Origin: Pseudomonas sp. NKUCC02_KPG
GTDB lineage: Bacteria > Pseudomonadota > Gammaproteobacteria > Pseudomonadales > Pseudomonadaceae
Direction of reading: 5' to 3'
Length of the DNA stretch: 64,000 bases
NCBI RefSeq assembly: GCF_019345465.1
Contig: NZ_JAHKRC010000001.1
Coordinates: 248,001-312,000 of the forward strand
The stretch's first letter is position 1. The number at the start of each line of letters is the position of its first letter. This document shows positions 29,838-40,100 of the stretch, piece by piece. The translations under genes were made by a program, and so were the position numbers. Below the pieces are notes generated by a model that worked only from the letters and a program-made list of their open reading frames with translations, was not told where the DNA came from and did not search any database.

Positions 29838-30533
29838 ATGATGCAATGGCATATCGTGTGTGATTTCGACGGGACCATTACCCGCACCGACGTCATCGAC
29901 AACATTCTTCAACGCTTCGCCGACCCCAGCTGGGAAGCGATCGAAGATCAATGGGTGCAGGGTGAAATCGGTTCGCGTGAATGCCTGAGCCGCCAGCTGT
30001 CGCTGGTCAAGGCCACGCCAGCCGAACTGCTGGCTTTTTTCGACAGCGTTGAGATTGACCCTCACTTTCCCGACTTCGTTGACCACGTCATCGGCCTGGG
30101 CGCCTCCATCGAGGTGGTCAGTGACGGCATCGAACAAGGCATTGCCCGCATCCTGGCCCGCCACTACGTGAGCCTGTTGCCGATCCTTGCCAACCGCCTG
30201 CGTCAGGTCGACCAGAACCGCTGGCGCATCGACTTCCCGTACTCCAGCGACACCTGCCGGGCCGCCTCGGGCAACTGCAAATGCAAATCCACCCCCGGCG
30301 GCAAACGCGTGCTGGTGATTGGCGATGGCCGCTCCGACATGTGCGTGGCCTCCAGCGCCGACTTCGTCTTCGCCAAGGACAGCCTGGCCGAACACTGCGA
30401 ACGCAACGGTATCCCCTACGCACGCTTTGACTCTTTCGCCGAACTGCCGGCCTTGCTCGCCAAATTGCCGAACCCGGCCGCCAACGCTCCCCACTATTCT
30501 CGTGAACAGCAGGAACTCTTCAATCATGTCTGA
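29838..30533 (+). CDS. MtnX-like HAD phosphatase
   Basis: 231 residues from ATG 29838; AGGA at 29826-29829 is eight bases away, whereas the earlier ATG at 29832 is too close. HAD-IB motifs: DFDGTITRTD with nucleophile Asp9 and Asp11, VVSDG as motif II, and VIGDGRSDMCVA as motif IV. A cysteine-bearing insert (CRAASGNCKCK) near 140 may bind a metal. MtnX removes phosphate from a methionine-salvage enol, but no mtn genes are present. Here it opens a six-gene operon, so it likely dephosphorylates a pathway intermediate. Its last codons overlap the aminotransferase start. Confidence 0.85.
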   Translation: MMQWHIVCDFDGTITRTDVIDNILQRFADPSWEAIEDQWVQGEIGSRECLSRQLSLVKATPAELLAFFDSVEIDPHFPDFVDHVIGLGASIEVVSDGIEQGIARILARHYVSLLPILANRLRQVDQNRWRIDFPYSSDTCRAASGNCKCKSTPGGKRVLVIGDGRSDMCVASSADFVFAKDSLAEHCERNGIPYARFDSFAELPALLAKLPNPAANAPHYSREQQELFNHV

Positions 30534-31920
30534 TATCCGAATCGCTACCCCTGAAGACCAGATCCTTCTGGAAAAAGAAGCCAAGTACTGCTCCTACGGC
30601 GACACCGTTCACTACATCGAACCACCGCGCATTTTCAGCCGCTGCGAAGGTTCCTACGTCTGGGACACCGAAGACCAGGCCTACCTCGACCTGCAAATGT
30701 GGTATTCGGCGGTCAACTTCGGTTACTCCAACCCGCGCCTGAACAACGCCCTGAAACAACAGATCGACACCTTGCCGCAAATCGCCAGCCAGTACCTGCA
30801 CAAGGGCAAGATCGAGTTGTCGGAACGCATCGCGGTCGACGCCAAAAACAAGTTCGGCCTCGACGGCCGCGTGCACTTCAACGTCGGCGGGTCGCAGTCC
30901 ATCGAAGACTCGCTGAAGGTGGTGCGTAACGCCAGCAACGGCAAAAGCCTGATGTTCGCCTTCGAAGGCGGCTACCACGGCCGCACCCTCGGCGCCTCGT
31001 CGATCACCTCCAGCTACCGCTACCGTCGCCGCTACGGCCACTTTGGCGAGCGCGCCAACTTTATCCCGTTCCCGTACCACTTCCGTGGGCCAAAAGGCAT
31101 GACCAAGGAAGAATACGGCAGCCACTGCGTGCAGCAATTCGCCCGTCTGTTCGAGACCGAATACAACGGCGTGTGGGACCCCAAAGTCGGCCAGAGCGAA
31201 TACGCCGCGTTTTACGTAGAACCGATCCAGGGCACCGGCGGCTATGTCATCCCGCCGATGAACTTCTACAGCGAACTCAAGCACGTGCTGGATCAGCACG
31301 GCATCCTGATGGTGGTCGACGAAATCCAGATGGGTTTCTGGCGCACCGGCAAGCTGTGGTCCATCGAGCACTTCGACGTCAAACCCGACGTGATCGTCTT
31401 CGGCAAGGCACTGACCAACGGCCTCAATCCGCTGGGCGGCATCTGGGCCCGTGAAGAGCTGATCAACCCGAAGATCTTCCCGCCGGGCTCGACACACTCC
31501 ACCTTCGCCTCCAACCCCCTGGGCACCGCCGTGGGCCTGGAAATGTTCAAGATGACCAGCGAAGTCGACTACGGCGCGATGGTCATGGCCAAGGGCAAGT
31601 ACTTCCTGGACGGTCTGCAAGACCTGCAAAAACGCTACCCGATCATCGGCGACGTCGACGGTCTGGGCCTGGCGCTGCGCTGCGAAATCTGCGGCCCGGA
31701 CGGTTTCACCCCGGACAAGGCCACCCTCGACTTCATGGTTGAAGAAGGCATGAAGGGCGACATTGAAATCGACGGCAAGCGTCTGGGTCTGATTCTGGAC
31801 GTGGGTGGCTACTACAAGAACGTGATCACCCTGGCGCCGTCCCTGGAAATCAGCTACGCCGAAATCGACCTGGGCATCGCCCTGCTCGACCGCCTGCTGG
31901 CTCGGGCCATGAAACGGTGA
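30526..31920 (+). CDS. Class III (PLP) aminotransferase
   Basis: 464 residues from the ATG at 30526 (MSDIRIATPEDQILLEKEA), inside the end of the phosphatase gene. Fold-type I PLP enzyme: the phosphate-binding NVGGSQSIEDS region, FAFEGGYHGRTLGAS, Asp of VVDEIQMGF contacting the ring nitrogen, and the Schiff-base Lys in VFGKALTNG. The C-terminal region has an unusual long stretch (CEICGPDGFTPDKATLDF). This class includes omega-amino acid transaminases and the phospho-lyases acting on phosphoethanolamine; the companion phosphatase makes a phosphorylated amino or oxo substrate plausible. The substrate is unknown. Confidence 0.9.
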   Translation: MSDIRIATPEDQILLEKEAKYCSYGDTVHYIEPPRIFSRCEGSYVWDTEDQAYLDLQMWYSAVNFGYSNPRLNNALKQQIDTLPQIASQYLHKGKIELSERIAVDAKNKFGLDGRVHFNVGGSQSIEDSLKVVRNASNGKSLMFAFEGGYHGRTLGASSITSSYRYRRRYGHFGERANFIPFPYHFRGPKGMTKEEYGSHCVQQFARLFETEYNGVWDPKVGQSEYAAFYVEPIQGTGGYVIPPMNFYSELKHVLDQHGILMVVDEIQMGFWRTGKLWSIEHFDVKPDVIVFGKALTNGLNPLGGIWAREELINPKIFPPGSTHSTFASNPLGTAVGLEMFKMTSEVDYGAMVMAKGKYFLDGLQDLQKRYPIIGDVDGLGLALRCEICGPDGFTPDKATLDFMVEEGMKGDIEIDGKRLGLILDVGGYYKNVITLAPSLEISYAEIDLGIALLDRLLARAMKR

Positions 31921-32783
31921 ACGGGCCAGAGATCGATCTGGGCGAAGGCGACGCCGGTTTCGTTCTCGGCACGGGTGAGGTCGGGGTCTTGTTGATCCAC
32001 GGCCTCACCGGCACTCCGACGGAACTGCGTCGGGTGGCCCAGGGCCTGGCGAAGGACGGGACGTGCACGGTGTACGTCCCCACCCTGGCCGGGCACTGCG
32101 GTGACAACGACGACCTGCAAGCCACCGGCTGGCTGGACTGGTACGAAGGCGTGCGCAAAACCTTCGCCGGGATCCGCCAGCGTCACTCGCAGGTTTTTGT
32201 CGGGGGTTTGTCGATGGGGGCGGTCATGTCGATGTACGTGGCCTCCGAACACCCGGGCCAGGTCGCCGGGCTGTTGATGTACTCCACCACCTTGCGTTAC
32301 GACGGCTGGAGCATCCACAAACTGGCCTTTTTGACCCCGTTGCTGATGGCGATCCCCTTTGGCGTACACCTGTGCAATTTTGAAGAAAAACCCCCTTACG
32401 GCATCAAGAACGAACGTTTGCGCGCCATTGTCGAGCGCCAGATGCACGCTGGAGAAAGCGCGAATGCCGGGCTGTTGACGATGCAGGGCATCACCGTGCG
32501 CGAATTGCACCGGATGAATGCCGTGGTGAAAAAGCGCATGCCGTCGATCACCACCAAAGCCCTGGTTTTGCACTCCATCGAGGACGACATCACCAGCCGC
32601 TGGAACGCCGATTACGTGGAGCGCCATCTGGGCGGGCCTGTAACCAAAGTGCTGCTCGACAACTGCTACCACATGATCACCGTCGACCTGCAGTACCGCC
32701 GCGTGATCGAACTCAGTGACGCCTTTATCAAGAAAAACAGCCGCGCGGTACCGGTTCCTGTCGACTATCGACAGCAGGCCTGA
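31917..32783 (+). CDS. Alpha/beta hydrolase (carboxylesterase-like)
   Basis: 288 residues from GTG 31917, coupled to the aminotransferase (GTGA). The oxyanion region LLIHGLTGTP, nucleophile elbow GGLSMG, acidic residue in HSIEDD and His in NCYHMIT form a complete catalytic set, in the Est30/monoacylglycerol-lipase-like group. The size and lack of a signal peptide point to a cytoplasmic enzyme. It could release or transfer an acyl group of the operon's product. Confidence 0.85.
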   Translation: MNGPEIDLGEGDAGFVLGTGEVGVLLIHGLTGTPTELRRVAQGLAKDGTCTVYVPTLAGHCGDNDDLQATGWLDWYEGVRKTFAGIRQRHSQVFVGGLSMGAVMSMYVASEHPGQVAGLLMYSTTLRYDGWSIHKLAFLTPLLMAIPFGVHLCNFEEKPPYGIKNERLRAIVERQMHAGESANAGLLTMQGITVRELHRMNAVVKKRMPSITTKALVLHSIEDDITSRWNADYVERHLGGPVTKVLLDNCYHMITVDLQYRRVIELSDAFIKKNSRAVPVPVDYRQQA

Positions 32784-32797
32784 GCCAAAGGACGCCC

Positions 32798-33922
32798 ATG
32801 ATTACCGCCCACACCTTTTCATCCATCCAGGCTATCGACCGCGAAGCCTGGAATGACTGTTTTCCAGATGCTCTGGAGGATTGGGACTACATCGTGGCCG
32901 TCGAAGAAGCCGGGATTGAAGGCTTTGAATGGCGTTATCTGACGCTGTTCGAAGGCCCCACCCTGCTGGCCGTGGCAACCGCATTTACCACCTGCTATCG
33001 CCTCGACACCACCGTTCAAGGGCTCGCCAAGCGCTTTACCGAACAGCTCAACCGCGTGCTGCCGGGGCTGGTGCAGCTGCAGCTGTACGCCATCGGCTCG
33101 CCGCTGACCGAACAATGCAGTGCAGGGACGGCCAGCGTTATCCAGGAAGCGCAGCGCCCTGCCCTGCTCGCCCGGCTGCTGACCCTGGCCCAGGCTGACG
33201 CTGCCCGCCTGGGCATCGGCCTGATTGCGGTCAAGGACGTGCCCAGCGACGACCATGAGTGGGCCAACCTCTGCAAGACGGCAGGCTTTCAGTCGATGCC
33301 GGGGCTGCCCAGCGCAACCCTGGCGGTGCCCTTCGGCTCGGTGGACGGCTACCTTGGCTCACTGGGCAAGTCCACCCGCAAAGACATGCGCCGCAAACTG
33401 CGCAACCCCGGCCCGCGGGTGGAGTGGCGCAGCACCATCGACGACGTTTTGCCAGATGTCATGCGCCTTTACGCGGCCAGCCTGGCACGCAGCGACCTGC
33501 AATTGGAGCGCTTACCCGCGACTTATTTCACGGGTATCCTCCAACAACTGGGCGACCGGGCAGTGTGCGTGCTGTACTGGCTCGACGAGCAACTGGTGGC
33601 GTTCAATCTGGTGCTGATCGATGAACACCGCCTGATCGACAAGTTTTTTGGCCACGACCTTGAACTGACCCGCGACTACAATCTGTATTTCAGGAGCTGG
33701 CTGGTCAATGTCGATTACTGCATCAACCACAACATTGCCCTGTACGAATGCGGCCAGGCCGGTTACGCCAGCAAGATCCGCCTGGGCTGTACCTTTCAGG
33801 GCAACACACTGTATTTCCGGCATCGCAACTGGCTGATCAACAACCTGCTCAAGCTGGTCAAACTGTTCATCCGCCCTGACCGCCACGACCCTGCCCTGGC
33901 GGCTGCGATAAGCGAGTATTAA
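32798..33922 (+). CDS. GNAT-fold (FemAB/BioF2-like) N-acyltransferase
   Basis: 374 residues. The C-terminal half carries a GNAT-like core with LGSLGKSTRKDMRRKLRN, VLYWLDEQLVAFNLVLIDE and the tail CGQAGYASKIRLGC, as in BioF2-like/FemAB-related acetyltransferases that modify amino groups. It starts 14 bases after the hydrolase, and its stop overlaps the kinase start (TAATG). Within the operon it may acylate the amino group installed by the aminotransferase (inference). Confidence 0.75.
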   Translation: MITAHTFSSIQAIDREAWNDCFPDALEDWDYIVAVEEAGIEGFEWRYLTLFEGPTLLAVATAFTTCYRLDTTVQGLAKRFTEQLNRVLPGLVQLQLYAIGSPLTEQCSAGTASVIQEAQRPALLARLLTLAQADAARLGIGLIAVKDVPSDDHEWANLCKTAGFQSMPGLPSATLAVPFGSVDGYLGSLGKSTRKDMRRKLRNPGPRVEWRSTIDDVLPDVMRLYAASLARSDLQLERLPATYFTGILQQLGDRAVCVLYWLDEQLVAFNLVLIDEHRLIDKFFGHDLELTRDYNLYFRSWLVNVDYCINHNIALYECGQAGYASKIRLGCTFQGNTLYFRHRNWLINNLLKLVKLFIRPDRHDPALAAAISEY

Positions 33923-35682
33923 TGCCCACCACGCCTGACTCACCGCGCCAGCCCCACCCCTTCAAAGTGTCGCGCTGGACCGTGCAACGCAAACTGGTGC
34001 TGGCGTTCTGGCTGGTCAGCGTCATCCCGACCATGATCGCCGCCGAACTGGCCGCCACCACCCTGTCGCAGATTTTCGATAGCAACGTGCGGGTCTGGTT
34101 GCAGGAGTCGACCAAAATCGTCAAGGACGAGATCAGCGAAATCCTGGCGGACAATGCCCGGGCCGCCAAGCTGTTCCTGCAATACACCCACCCGCCGTCT
34201 TCCAGCAAGGCCATCCGCCATGACCGGCTGACTGCCGATATCGCCGACGCGATGGGCATCGACGTGGTCGCCCTGATCCGCGACAGCGACCACAAAGTGG
34301 TGTTCAGCACCGCCAGTGACACCATCGTCGACCAGATCAGCCTGGCGCCCAATGCGGTGCTGCAAACCATCGACGTCGGCGGCGTACCCACCGGCACCGT
34401 GGTCTCGACCTTTGCCACCAGCCAGGACGGGGCGGATTACCAACTGCTGGTAGCCACCTACATGGACAGCAGCTTTCTGACCAGCGTGGCCAATGTTCAC
34501 TCCCTGGACCTGCGCCTGTACCTGTCTAATTCCGCAGGGTTTGCCGAGATCTTCTCCAGCCAGCGCTTCGAAGACCGCCAGCCGATGGTGCCCCCGGCCA
34601 TCGAGCAAATATTGCGCGAAACCCGCTTGCCCACCGAACAGTTCACCAGCCGCTACAGCGGTTTGTACTGGCCCATTCTCAACGACAACGGCGAACTGCA
34701 AGGCGTGATCTACAGCGGTCTGCTACGCCATGCCAGCCTGGTGGGGCTGGTCAACCAGAGCAACCTGTTCGCCCTGATCTTCCTGCTCGGTTCAGTGCTG
34801 TCACTGACCGTTGGCTGGCTGGTCTCCGAGCGCCTGACCCGACCGCTACGGGACTTGTCCGAAGGCGTACGCGCCGTGACTGCCGGGGACTACAACCAGC
34901 GCGTTGGCGTATCAGGCAACGACGAACTGGCCGAGCTGAGCAGCACCTTCAACCACATGACGGCACGGCTGGACCAGTTGCATCATCTCGAAGCACAACT
35001 GCGCCGCCGCGACCGCTTGCATGCCCTGGGAGAAGTGGCAATGGGCCTGGCCCACGAAATCCGCAACCCCCTGGGCATTATCAAAACCGCGACCCAACTG
35101 CTGCACCGCCGCGCCGACCTGGGCGAGACCGACAAGCGCCACCTGGAATACGTGGTCAGCGAAGTCTCGCGGATCAACGACCTGATCACCGAGTTCCTCG
35201 ACTTCGCCAAGCCCAGCGCTCCCGTGCGTGCGCAACAGGCTGCGCGGCCTTTGGTTGAAGACATCCTGGGCTTCTGCAAACCGGAACTGGAAAGCCATAA
35301 CATCGATGCCCGCATCGACGATCAAGCACCCGGGGCCACCCTGTATGCCGATGCCGGGCAACTGAAACAGGCGTGCCTGAACCTGATCATCAACGCCATC
35401 GACGCCATGCCAGAAGGCGGCTGCCTGACAGTGCACATTTCCCGCGAAAACGATTACACCGTGATAGGCATTGCCGACACAGGGGAAGGGATCGCACCGG
35501 ACATGCTCGAACGTATTTTCACGCCCTTTGTAACCACCAAAGCCTCAGGTACAGGGCTGGGCCTGGCCAAGGTGTTCTCCATCATGGACAGTCACGATGG
35601 GCGCATCGAATGCATCAGCGAAAAAGACGCCGGTGCCACCTTCAACCTGTACATTCCTGCCCACGGAGCAAGCAAGACATGA
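33922..35682 (+). CDS. Membrane histidine kinase of the operon
   Basis: 586 residues. Helix 1 at about 25-47 (LVLAFWLVSVIPTMIAAELA), an extracytoplasmic sensor of about 230 residues, helix 2 near 283-306, a HAMP domain, HisKA with His378 in MGLAHEIRNPLGIIK, then HATPase motifs NLIINAIDAMPEGG, DTGEGI and GTGLGL. It resembles NtrB/ZraS-type kinases paired with sigma-54 activators. It is coupled to the preceding gene by TAATG and to the regulator by ATGA, so the sensor is made with the enzymes it presumably controls. The signal is unknown. Confidence 0.92.
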   Translation: MPTTPDSPRQPHPFKVSRWTVQRKLVLAFWLVSVIPTMIAAELAATTLSQIFDSNVRVWLQESTKIVKDEISEILADNARAAKLFLQYTHPPSSSKAIRHDRLTADIADAMGIDVVALIRDSDHKVVFSTASDTIVDQISLAPNAVLQTIDVGGVPTGTVVSTFATSQDGADYQLLVATYMDSSFLTSVANVHSLDLRLYLSNSAGFAEIFSSQRFEDRQPMVPPAIEQILRETRLPTEQFTSRYSGLYWPILNDNGELQGVIYSGLLRHASLVGLVNQSNLFALIFLLGSVLSLTVGWLVSERLTRPLRDLSEGVRAVTAGDYNQRVGVSGNDELAELSSTFNHMTARLDQLHHLEAQLRRRDRLHALGEVAMGLAHEIRNPLGIIKTATQLLHRRADLGETDKRHLEYVVSEVSRINDLITEFLDFAKPSAPVRAQQAARPLVEDILGFCKPELESHNIDARIDDQAPGATLYADAGQLKQACLNLIINAIDAMPEGGCLTVHISRENDYTVIGIADTGEGIAPDMLERIFTPFVTTKASGTGLGLAKVFSIMDSHDGRIECISEKDAGATFNLYIPAHGASKT

Positions 35683-37070
35683 GTCATAACGTGCTGGTGG
35701 TCGATGACGAACCCAAGCTCTGCGACCTGCTCAGCTCGGCACTGAGTCAAAACGACATTCAGGTCTTCACCGCGGGCAACGGCCTGCAGGCGCTGGCGAT
35801 TCTGGAGCAGGAAGACATCGACCTGGTGATCAGCGACTGGCGAATGCCCGGCATGGACGGCCCGCAGTTACTGGCGGAGGTCAAACTGCGCTACCCGCAG
35901 CTGCCGGTCATCGTCATGACCGCCTACAGCACGGTGAAAAACGCCGTACAGTCCATGCGTAACGGCGCCTACGACTACATCGCCAAACCCTTCGATATCG
36001 ACGAGCTGGACATTACCGTCAGCAAGGCCCTGCAATTTCGCGACATTTTGCGCGACAACGCACGCCTGCGTGCCGAACTGGACGAGCACCAGCACATCGA
36101 CAGCCTGATCGGCGACAGCCCCAGCTTTCGTCGGGTGCTGCAAGCCATCGACTCGGTGCGCGAGAGCAGCGCCACCATCCTGCTGACCGGCGAAAGCGGC
36201 ACGGGCAAAGAGATGGTCGCCCGCGCCATCCATAAACACGGCAGTCGCGCAGACAAACCCTTTGTCGCGGTCAACTGTGCGGCGATTCCCGAAGGGCTGC
36301 TTGAAAGCGAGATGTTCGGCCATCGCAAGGGCGCCTTTACCGGCGCCGTGGCCGACCGTGTGGGGCGCTTTATGCAGGCCGACAAGGGCACGCTGTTTCT
36401 CGATGAAGTGGGGGACATGCCCCTGGCCTTGCAGGCCAAGATCCTGCGGGCGCTTCAAGAGCGGGTGATTGAGCCGGTGGGGGATCCGCGAGAGCGCAAG
36501 GTGGATGTGCGGGTGATCGCCGCGACCAACAAAAACCTGCTGCAAGCCGTGGCCGACAAAACGTTTCGCGAAGACCTGTACTACCGCCTTAATGTATTCC
36601 CGATCCCCCTGCCCGCCTTGCGCGAACGGGTTGAAGACATCGCACCGCTGGCGCGGCACTTTGCCCACAATCTGGGTGCCACCGCAGGTAAACGCATCAC
36701 CGGTTTCAGCCCCGGCGCCTTGCAAGCAATGGCCGCCTATCACTGGCCGGGCAATATTCGCGAACTGCAAAACTGTGTCGAGCGCGCCACCATCGTGGCC
36801 AACAGCAGCATCCTCCAGGACAGCGACTTGCCGCCCTACCTGTTCAGCGCCCAGCCCGGCCAGAACAGCACCCTGCCCGCACCGGGGCCGAATGTGCCGC
36901 CCGATCTGGAAGCGGCACTGGCCGAGGTCGAAAAAGCGTATATCCTTGCCGCCCTGCAACAAGCCAATGGCGTGCAGGCAGCAGCGGCGCAGTTGATCGG
37001 GATATCAGAACGCAGCTTCTGGTATCGCCTGAAAAAGCTCGACATCCATGTCGATAAAATCGTCCGCTAG
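35679..37070 (+). CDS. NtrC-class sigma-54 activator of the operon
   Basis: 463 residues from the ATG at 35679; a long upstream extension in frame is antisense-like noise inside the kinase gene. Receiver domain with Asp53 (VISDWRMPG), AAA+ domain with GESGTGKE, intact GAFTGA in FGHRKGAFTGAV, Walker B GTLFLDEVGDMP and the arginine-finger region, and a Fis-like HTH (GVQAAAAQLIGISERSFWYR). It is expected to act on the sigma-54 promoter at 29772 through the TGTAGC palindrome, closing a feedback loop. Confidence 0.93.
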   Translation: MSHNVLVVDDEPKLCDLLSSALSQNDIQVFTAGNGLQALAILEQEDIDLVISDWRMPGMDGPQLLAEVKLRYPQLPVIVMTAYSTVKNAVQSMRNGAYDYIAKPFDIDELDITVSKALQFRDILRDNARLRAELDEHQHIDSLIGDSPSFRRVLQAIDSVRESSATILLTGESGTGKEMVARAIHKHGSRADKPFVAVNCAAIPEGLLESEMFGHRKGAFTGAVADRVGRFMQADKGTLFLDEVGDMPLALQAKILRALQERVIEPVGDPRERKVDVRVIAATNKNLLQAVADKTFREDLYYRLNVFPIPLPALRERVEDIAPLARHFAHNLGATAGKRITGFSPGALQAMAAYHWPGNIRELQNCVERATIVANSSILQDSDLPPYLFSAQPGQNSTLPAPGPNVPPDLEAALAEVEKAYILAALQQANGVQAAAAQLIGISERSFWYRLKKLDIHVDKIVR

Positions 37071-37078
37071 CCCATTAA

Positions 37079-37098
37079 AGCGGGCTTGCCCGCGATTG
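37079..37098 (+). repeat. Partial REP unit
   Basis: AGCGGGCTTGCCCGCGATTG lies between the convergent activator and toxin genes. It forms a small hairpin (GCGGGC-TT-GCCCGC) and may end one of the transcripts. Confidence 0.7.
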
Positions 37099-37128
37099 GA
37101 ACGCAGCCTCCCCCCGCGCCTGTTGTGG

Positions 37129-40100
37129 CTAACGAATCGTATAACCCACATGCAGAATCACATCGCTCATGCTCAGCAATAGCGCGTGCTGGCTGCTGGT
37201 TGCATTCGGAAACACCAGCGAGAACGTACCCGTTTCAATCGGCAAGCCTTCAAACGGCAGGTATTTTCCATCGTTGAAATCCAACTGGAACTGGCCGCTG
37301 TCATCCAGACCATGGGACAACGCCACCGCCTTGCAACCCGCGGCCAACTGCTGGGAACTGTCGTAGCGCAGCAACGCCTGCACGTTTTGATACGGCCCCA
37401 GCAAGACAGGAAGCGACACGCTAAGCGTCTTGATCAAACGCACAGTGCCCAGGTTCAGGGTGGCCGGATAATCGTTCTGAATCTGCATGTCATCCAGCCT
37501 GAAGGTCAATGTCAGGCTATTGTCACTGCCCAACTCCACCTGCACCTTGTCAGCGCTTGTGCCTGCGGCCTCAATGCCCGCAGTCTCCGAAGCCAGTGCC
37601 TGCTTGATCCTCAGCAGCATTGAGGGCTCCAGCGCCAGCAACGAGGTCGTTTTACGCACTTCCAGGGTGCGCTGATCCCAGCGCAGATAAGCCGCCTCCA
37701 TCTGTTGCAGGCTCAGCAGCAGGCTCTCACCGGCCAACAGGCCCTGGTACAGGTCGTTCCAATTGCCGGGGCGCAGATAATTGCGATTGTCCCGGGTTTC
37801 CCAACGCAAGCTGATTTGCGCCTGGGCGCACAGCCCGGACACCGTGTCGTAGAGCTGGTAATAGAGTGTCGCCAGACGCGCAGCCTGCCAGTTGAACAGG
37901 GCCTGGCCAGTGAACCGGGTGCTCAGCATTTCCAGTATCGCTGCGCTGTAGGCTTGCTCCAGCTCAGTCTGTTGTTGCTGTTTTTTAGCCATCGCAATCT
38001 GTTCGTTAAGGGATGCGATCTGGGTGGTGATCTGCTCACCCTCAAGCCGCGCCTGCTCACGTTGCAAATCCCAATCCTGACGCCGACGACGATATTGCTC
38101 GGAGCTATCCAGCTTGACCGCTTCGCCGTTCTTCACATTTGCACTCACGCGCAACACATCACTGAACGCATCGACCAGGCCGCCGACTTCGCCCCAGCCC
38201 ACTGCCATGCCCGCAACATTGGGCAGCAGATTGAGCCCCCCGGCAGTCACGCGTAGAACGCCCGCGCTGCTTTCAAGAAAGACCGCTTCACTGCGCAGGT
38301 CCATTGCAAGCTGTTCACTCGCGGAAATATTCTCCACAGACAGCGCATCATAATGTTGCTGACGCGCCAGGGTCGCTGCATGACTACCTTGCAACCCGGC
38401 CAGGGTATGTTCCAGGGAGGCCAGGTTGGCCACATGCACTTCGCCCATCATGGCCAGCAGGCCGCCCTGCTGTGTTTGTTGCAGCACATTCAACGCATCC
38501 GCGTCGCGGCGCTCCAGTACACCTTGCAGGTTGGCGCCAAACTGAATGACTTGCTGCACGGCATTGCGCGCCCGATCCAGCAGCATCAGGAAACGTTGCG
38601 GCCACAATGGCGGCGTAACACCCACCTGCATGCCTCCAGCACCATCGCCGGCCAGACGCGCCTGCTGCAGCTCCCTAGGGTCGGTCGGTTTCTCGAACAA
38701 CGCCAGCACCAACGGTTGACCATCGATGGACAAATTATTGCGCAGGTTGTAAAGACGCCCTTCAAAACGGCTCCAGCAGTCCAGCACCGCGGTATCAACC
38801 GGGGGACGAAACGGCCCGTTAAGCACCGCAGTTTGCAGACGCGAGGCAGATGCCAGCAGTACAGGCTGCTGCTCGACCAACAGCTCAAGCTGGCGCAATT
38901 GCTGATTGACGGCAGTACTGGCGGCCTCCAGCGTCGGCGATTCCCACGCCAGGGCCAGCGGCAGAGTCGGGCGCTGACCGAGCATTTGCAGGGCCTGTAC
39001 ATACCACATACGGGCCTCGCCCAGGCTGTCGCGGGTTTGCTGGCGATACAGCTGGTCACCCCGAGCTGCCAACAGTTCCAGGGATCGCAGGTAGACCGCC
39101 AGTTTGTAGTGCATGGGATCAGCGGCGGCGATCACGTCCGGGTCATCGGTATCCACCGGGGACGACGGGTTCCAACTGGTATCATCCTGCAACGGCCGTA
39201 CATTCCAGTAGCGCGGTTGACTGCCGGCCATCTGCAAATCGCCGTTGGCGTTGCGATAGCCCGCCGGGTCGAAAATGCGCTTGAACCATAACTCGGCTTC
39301 ATCGAAGCGCTGCTCCGCCAACAGACGATTGGCAATCAACAGCGGAGCGTGGAAGAACAGCTCCCAGGTATAAAGCCCCACCCCACCATTGAATGTGATT
39401 GTTCGGGCAATAGTATTCCCACCGTAATCACTGGGGTCGACCAAGAGCGTCTGCACATCCCATGCAAGCAGTGCCTCCACACCTTCCAGCATTTTTTGTT
39501 CCAGCATTGGCCCGGCCAGTGTGGTCAATACGAACTCACTGGAATTGCTGGGTTTTGTGTAGAGCATTTGTGTGCGGCCGACGCTGTTGAAAGCCGTGGG
39601 TATCCACAAATGTTGGGTGGCGTCGAAGTTGGTTATTTGGGCAGGTGTGCTTGGAGCACTCCTCACCACATCTACATTGCGGGTGTACGACGAGTTTACA
39701 AGTTGTACATCATACGAAAAATCCGACACAAAGTTGGCAAATAATAAAGACGTGTCAAACACGAAAGTTGTCAAACTTTCACTAGGCGTGCACTCCTTGC
39801 CAAAATAGGCCTCATCAAATTTCTTAATGACAAGCCTGTACCCACCAAGAGCATTTCTGCTTGCCTTGGCATCTATCGACACTCTTAATTTACCATCCAC
39901 ATTTATAAACCTTACATTCCCATAATAGATAAACGAATTAGTGGATGAGTAATTGTATTCGAACGTACTGGTTGCTGAATATTGAGCGGCTGGAATGCCG
40001 GGGGTAAATATTAACGGCTGGCGCACGGGAATATCCGTACAATAACTGAAGCTCTTATCATTGTGAATAAAGTTTAATGTCGCGCCTTCCCCAGCTGAAT

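Noticed and set aside
30319..30525. N-terminal extension of the aminotransferase
   Set aside because: Out-of-frame reading of the phosphatase gene; ATG 30526 starts the family-like sequence.
29832..30533. Methionine salvage mtnX
   Set aside because: Fold similarity only; no mtnA, B, C, D or K genes nearby, and the operon context is an aminotransferase pathway with a two-component system.
30520..31629. Open frame on the minus strand across the aminotransferase
   Set aside because: Shadow frame; the aminotransferase motifs on the + strand are complete.
35373..35678. N-terminal extension of the sigma-54 activator
   Set aside because: It lies inside the kinase gene in another frame, is not family-like, and ATG 35679 starts directly at the receiver domain.
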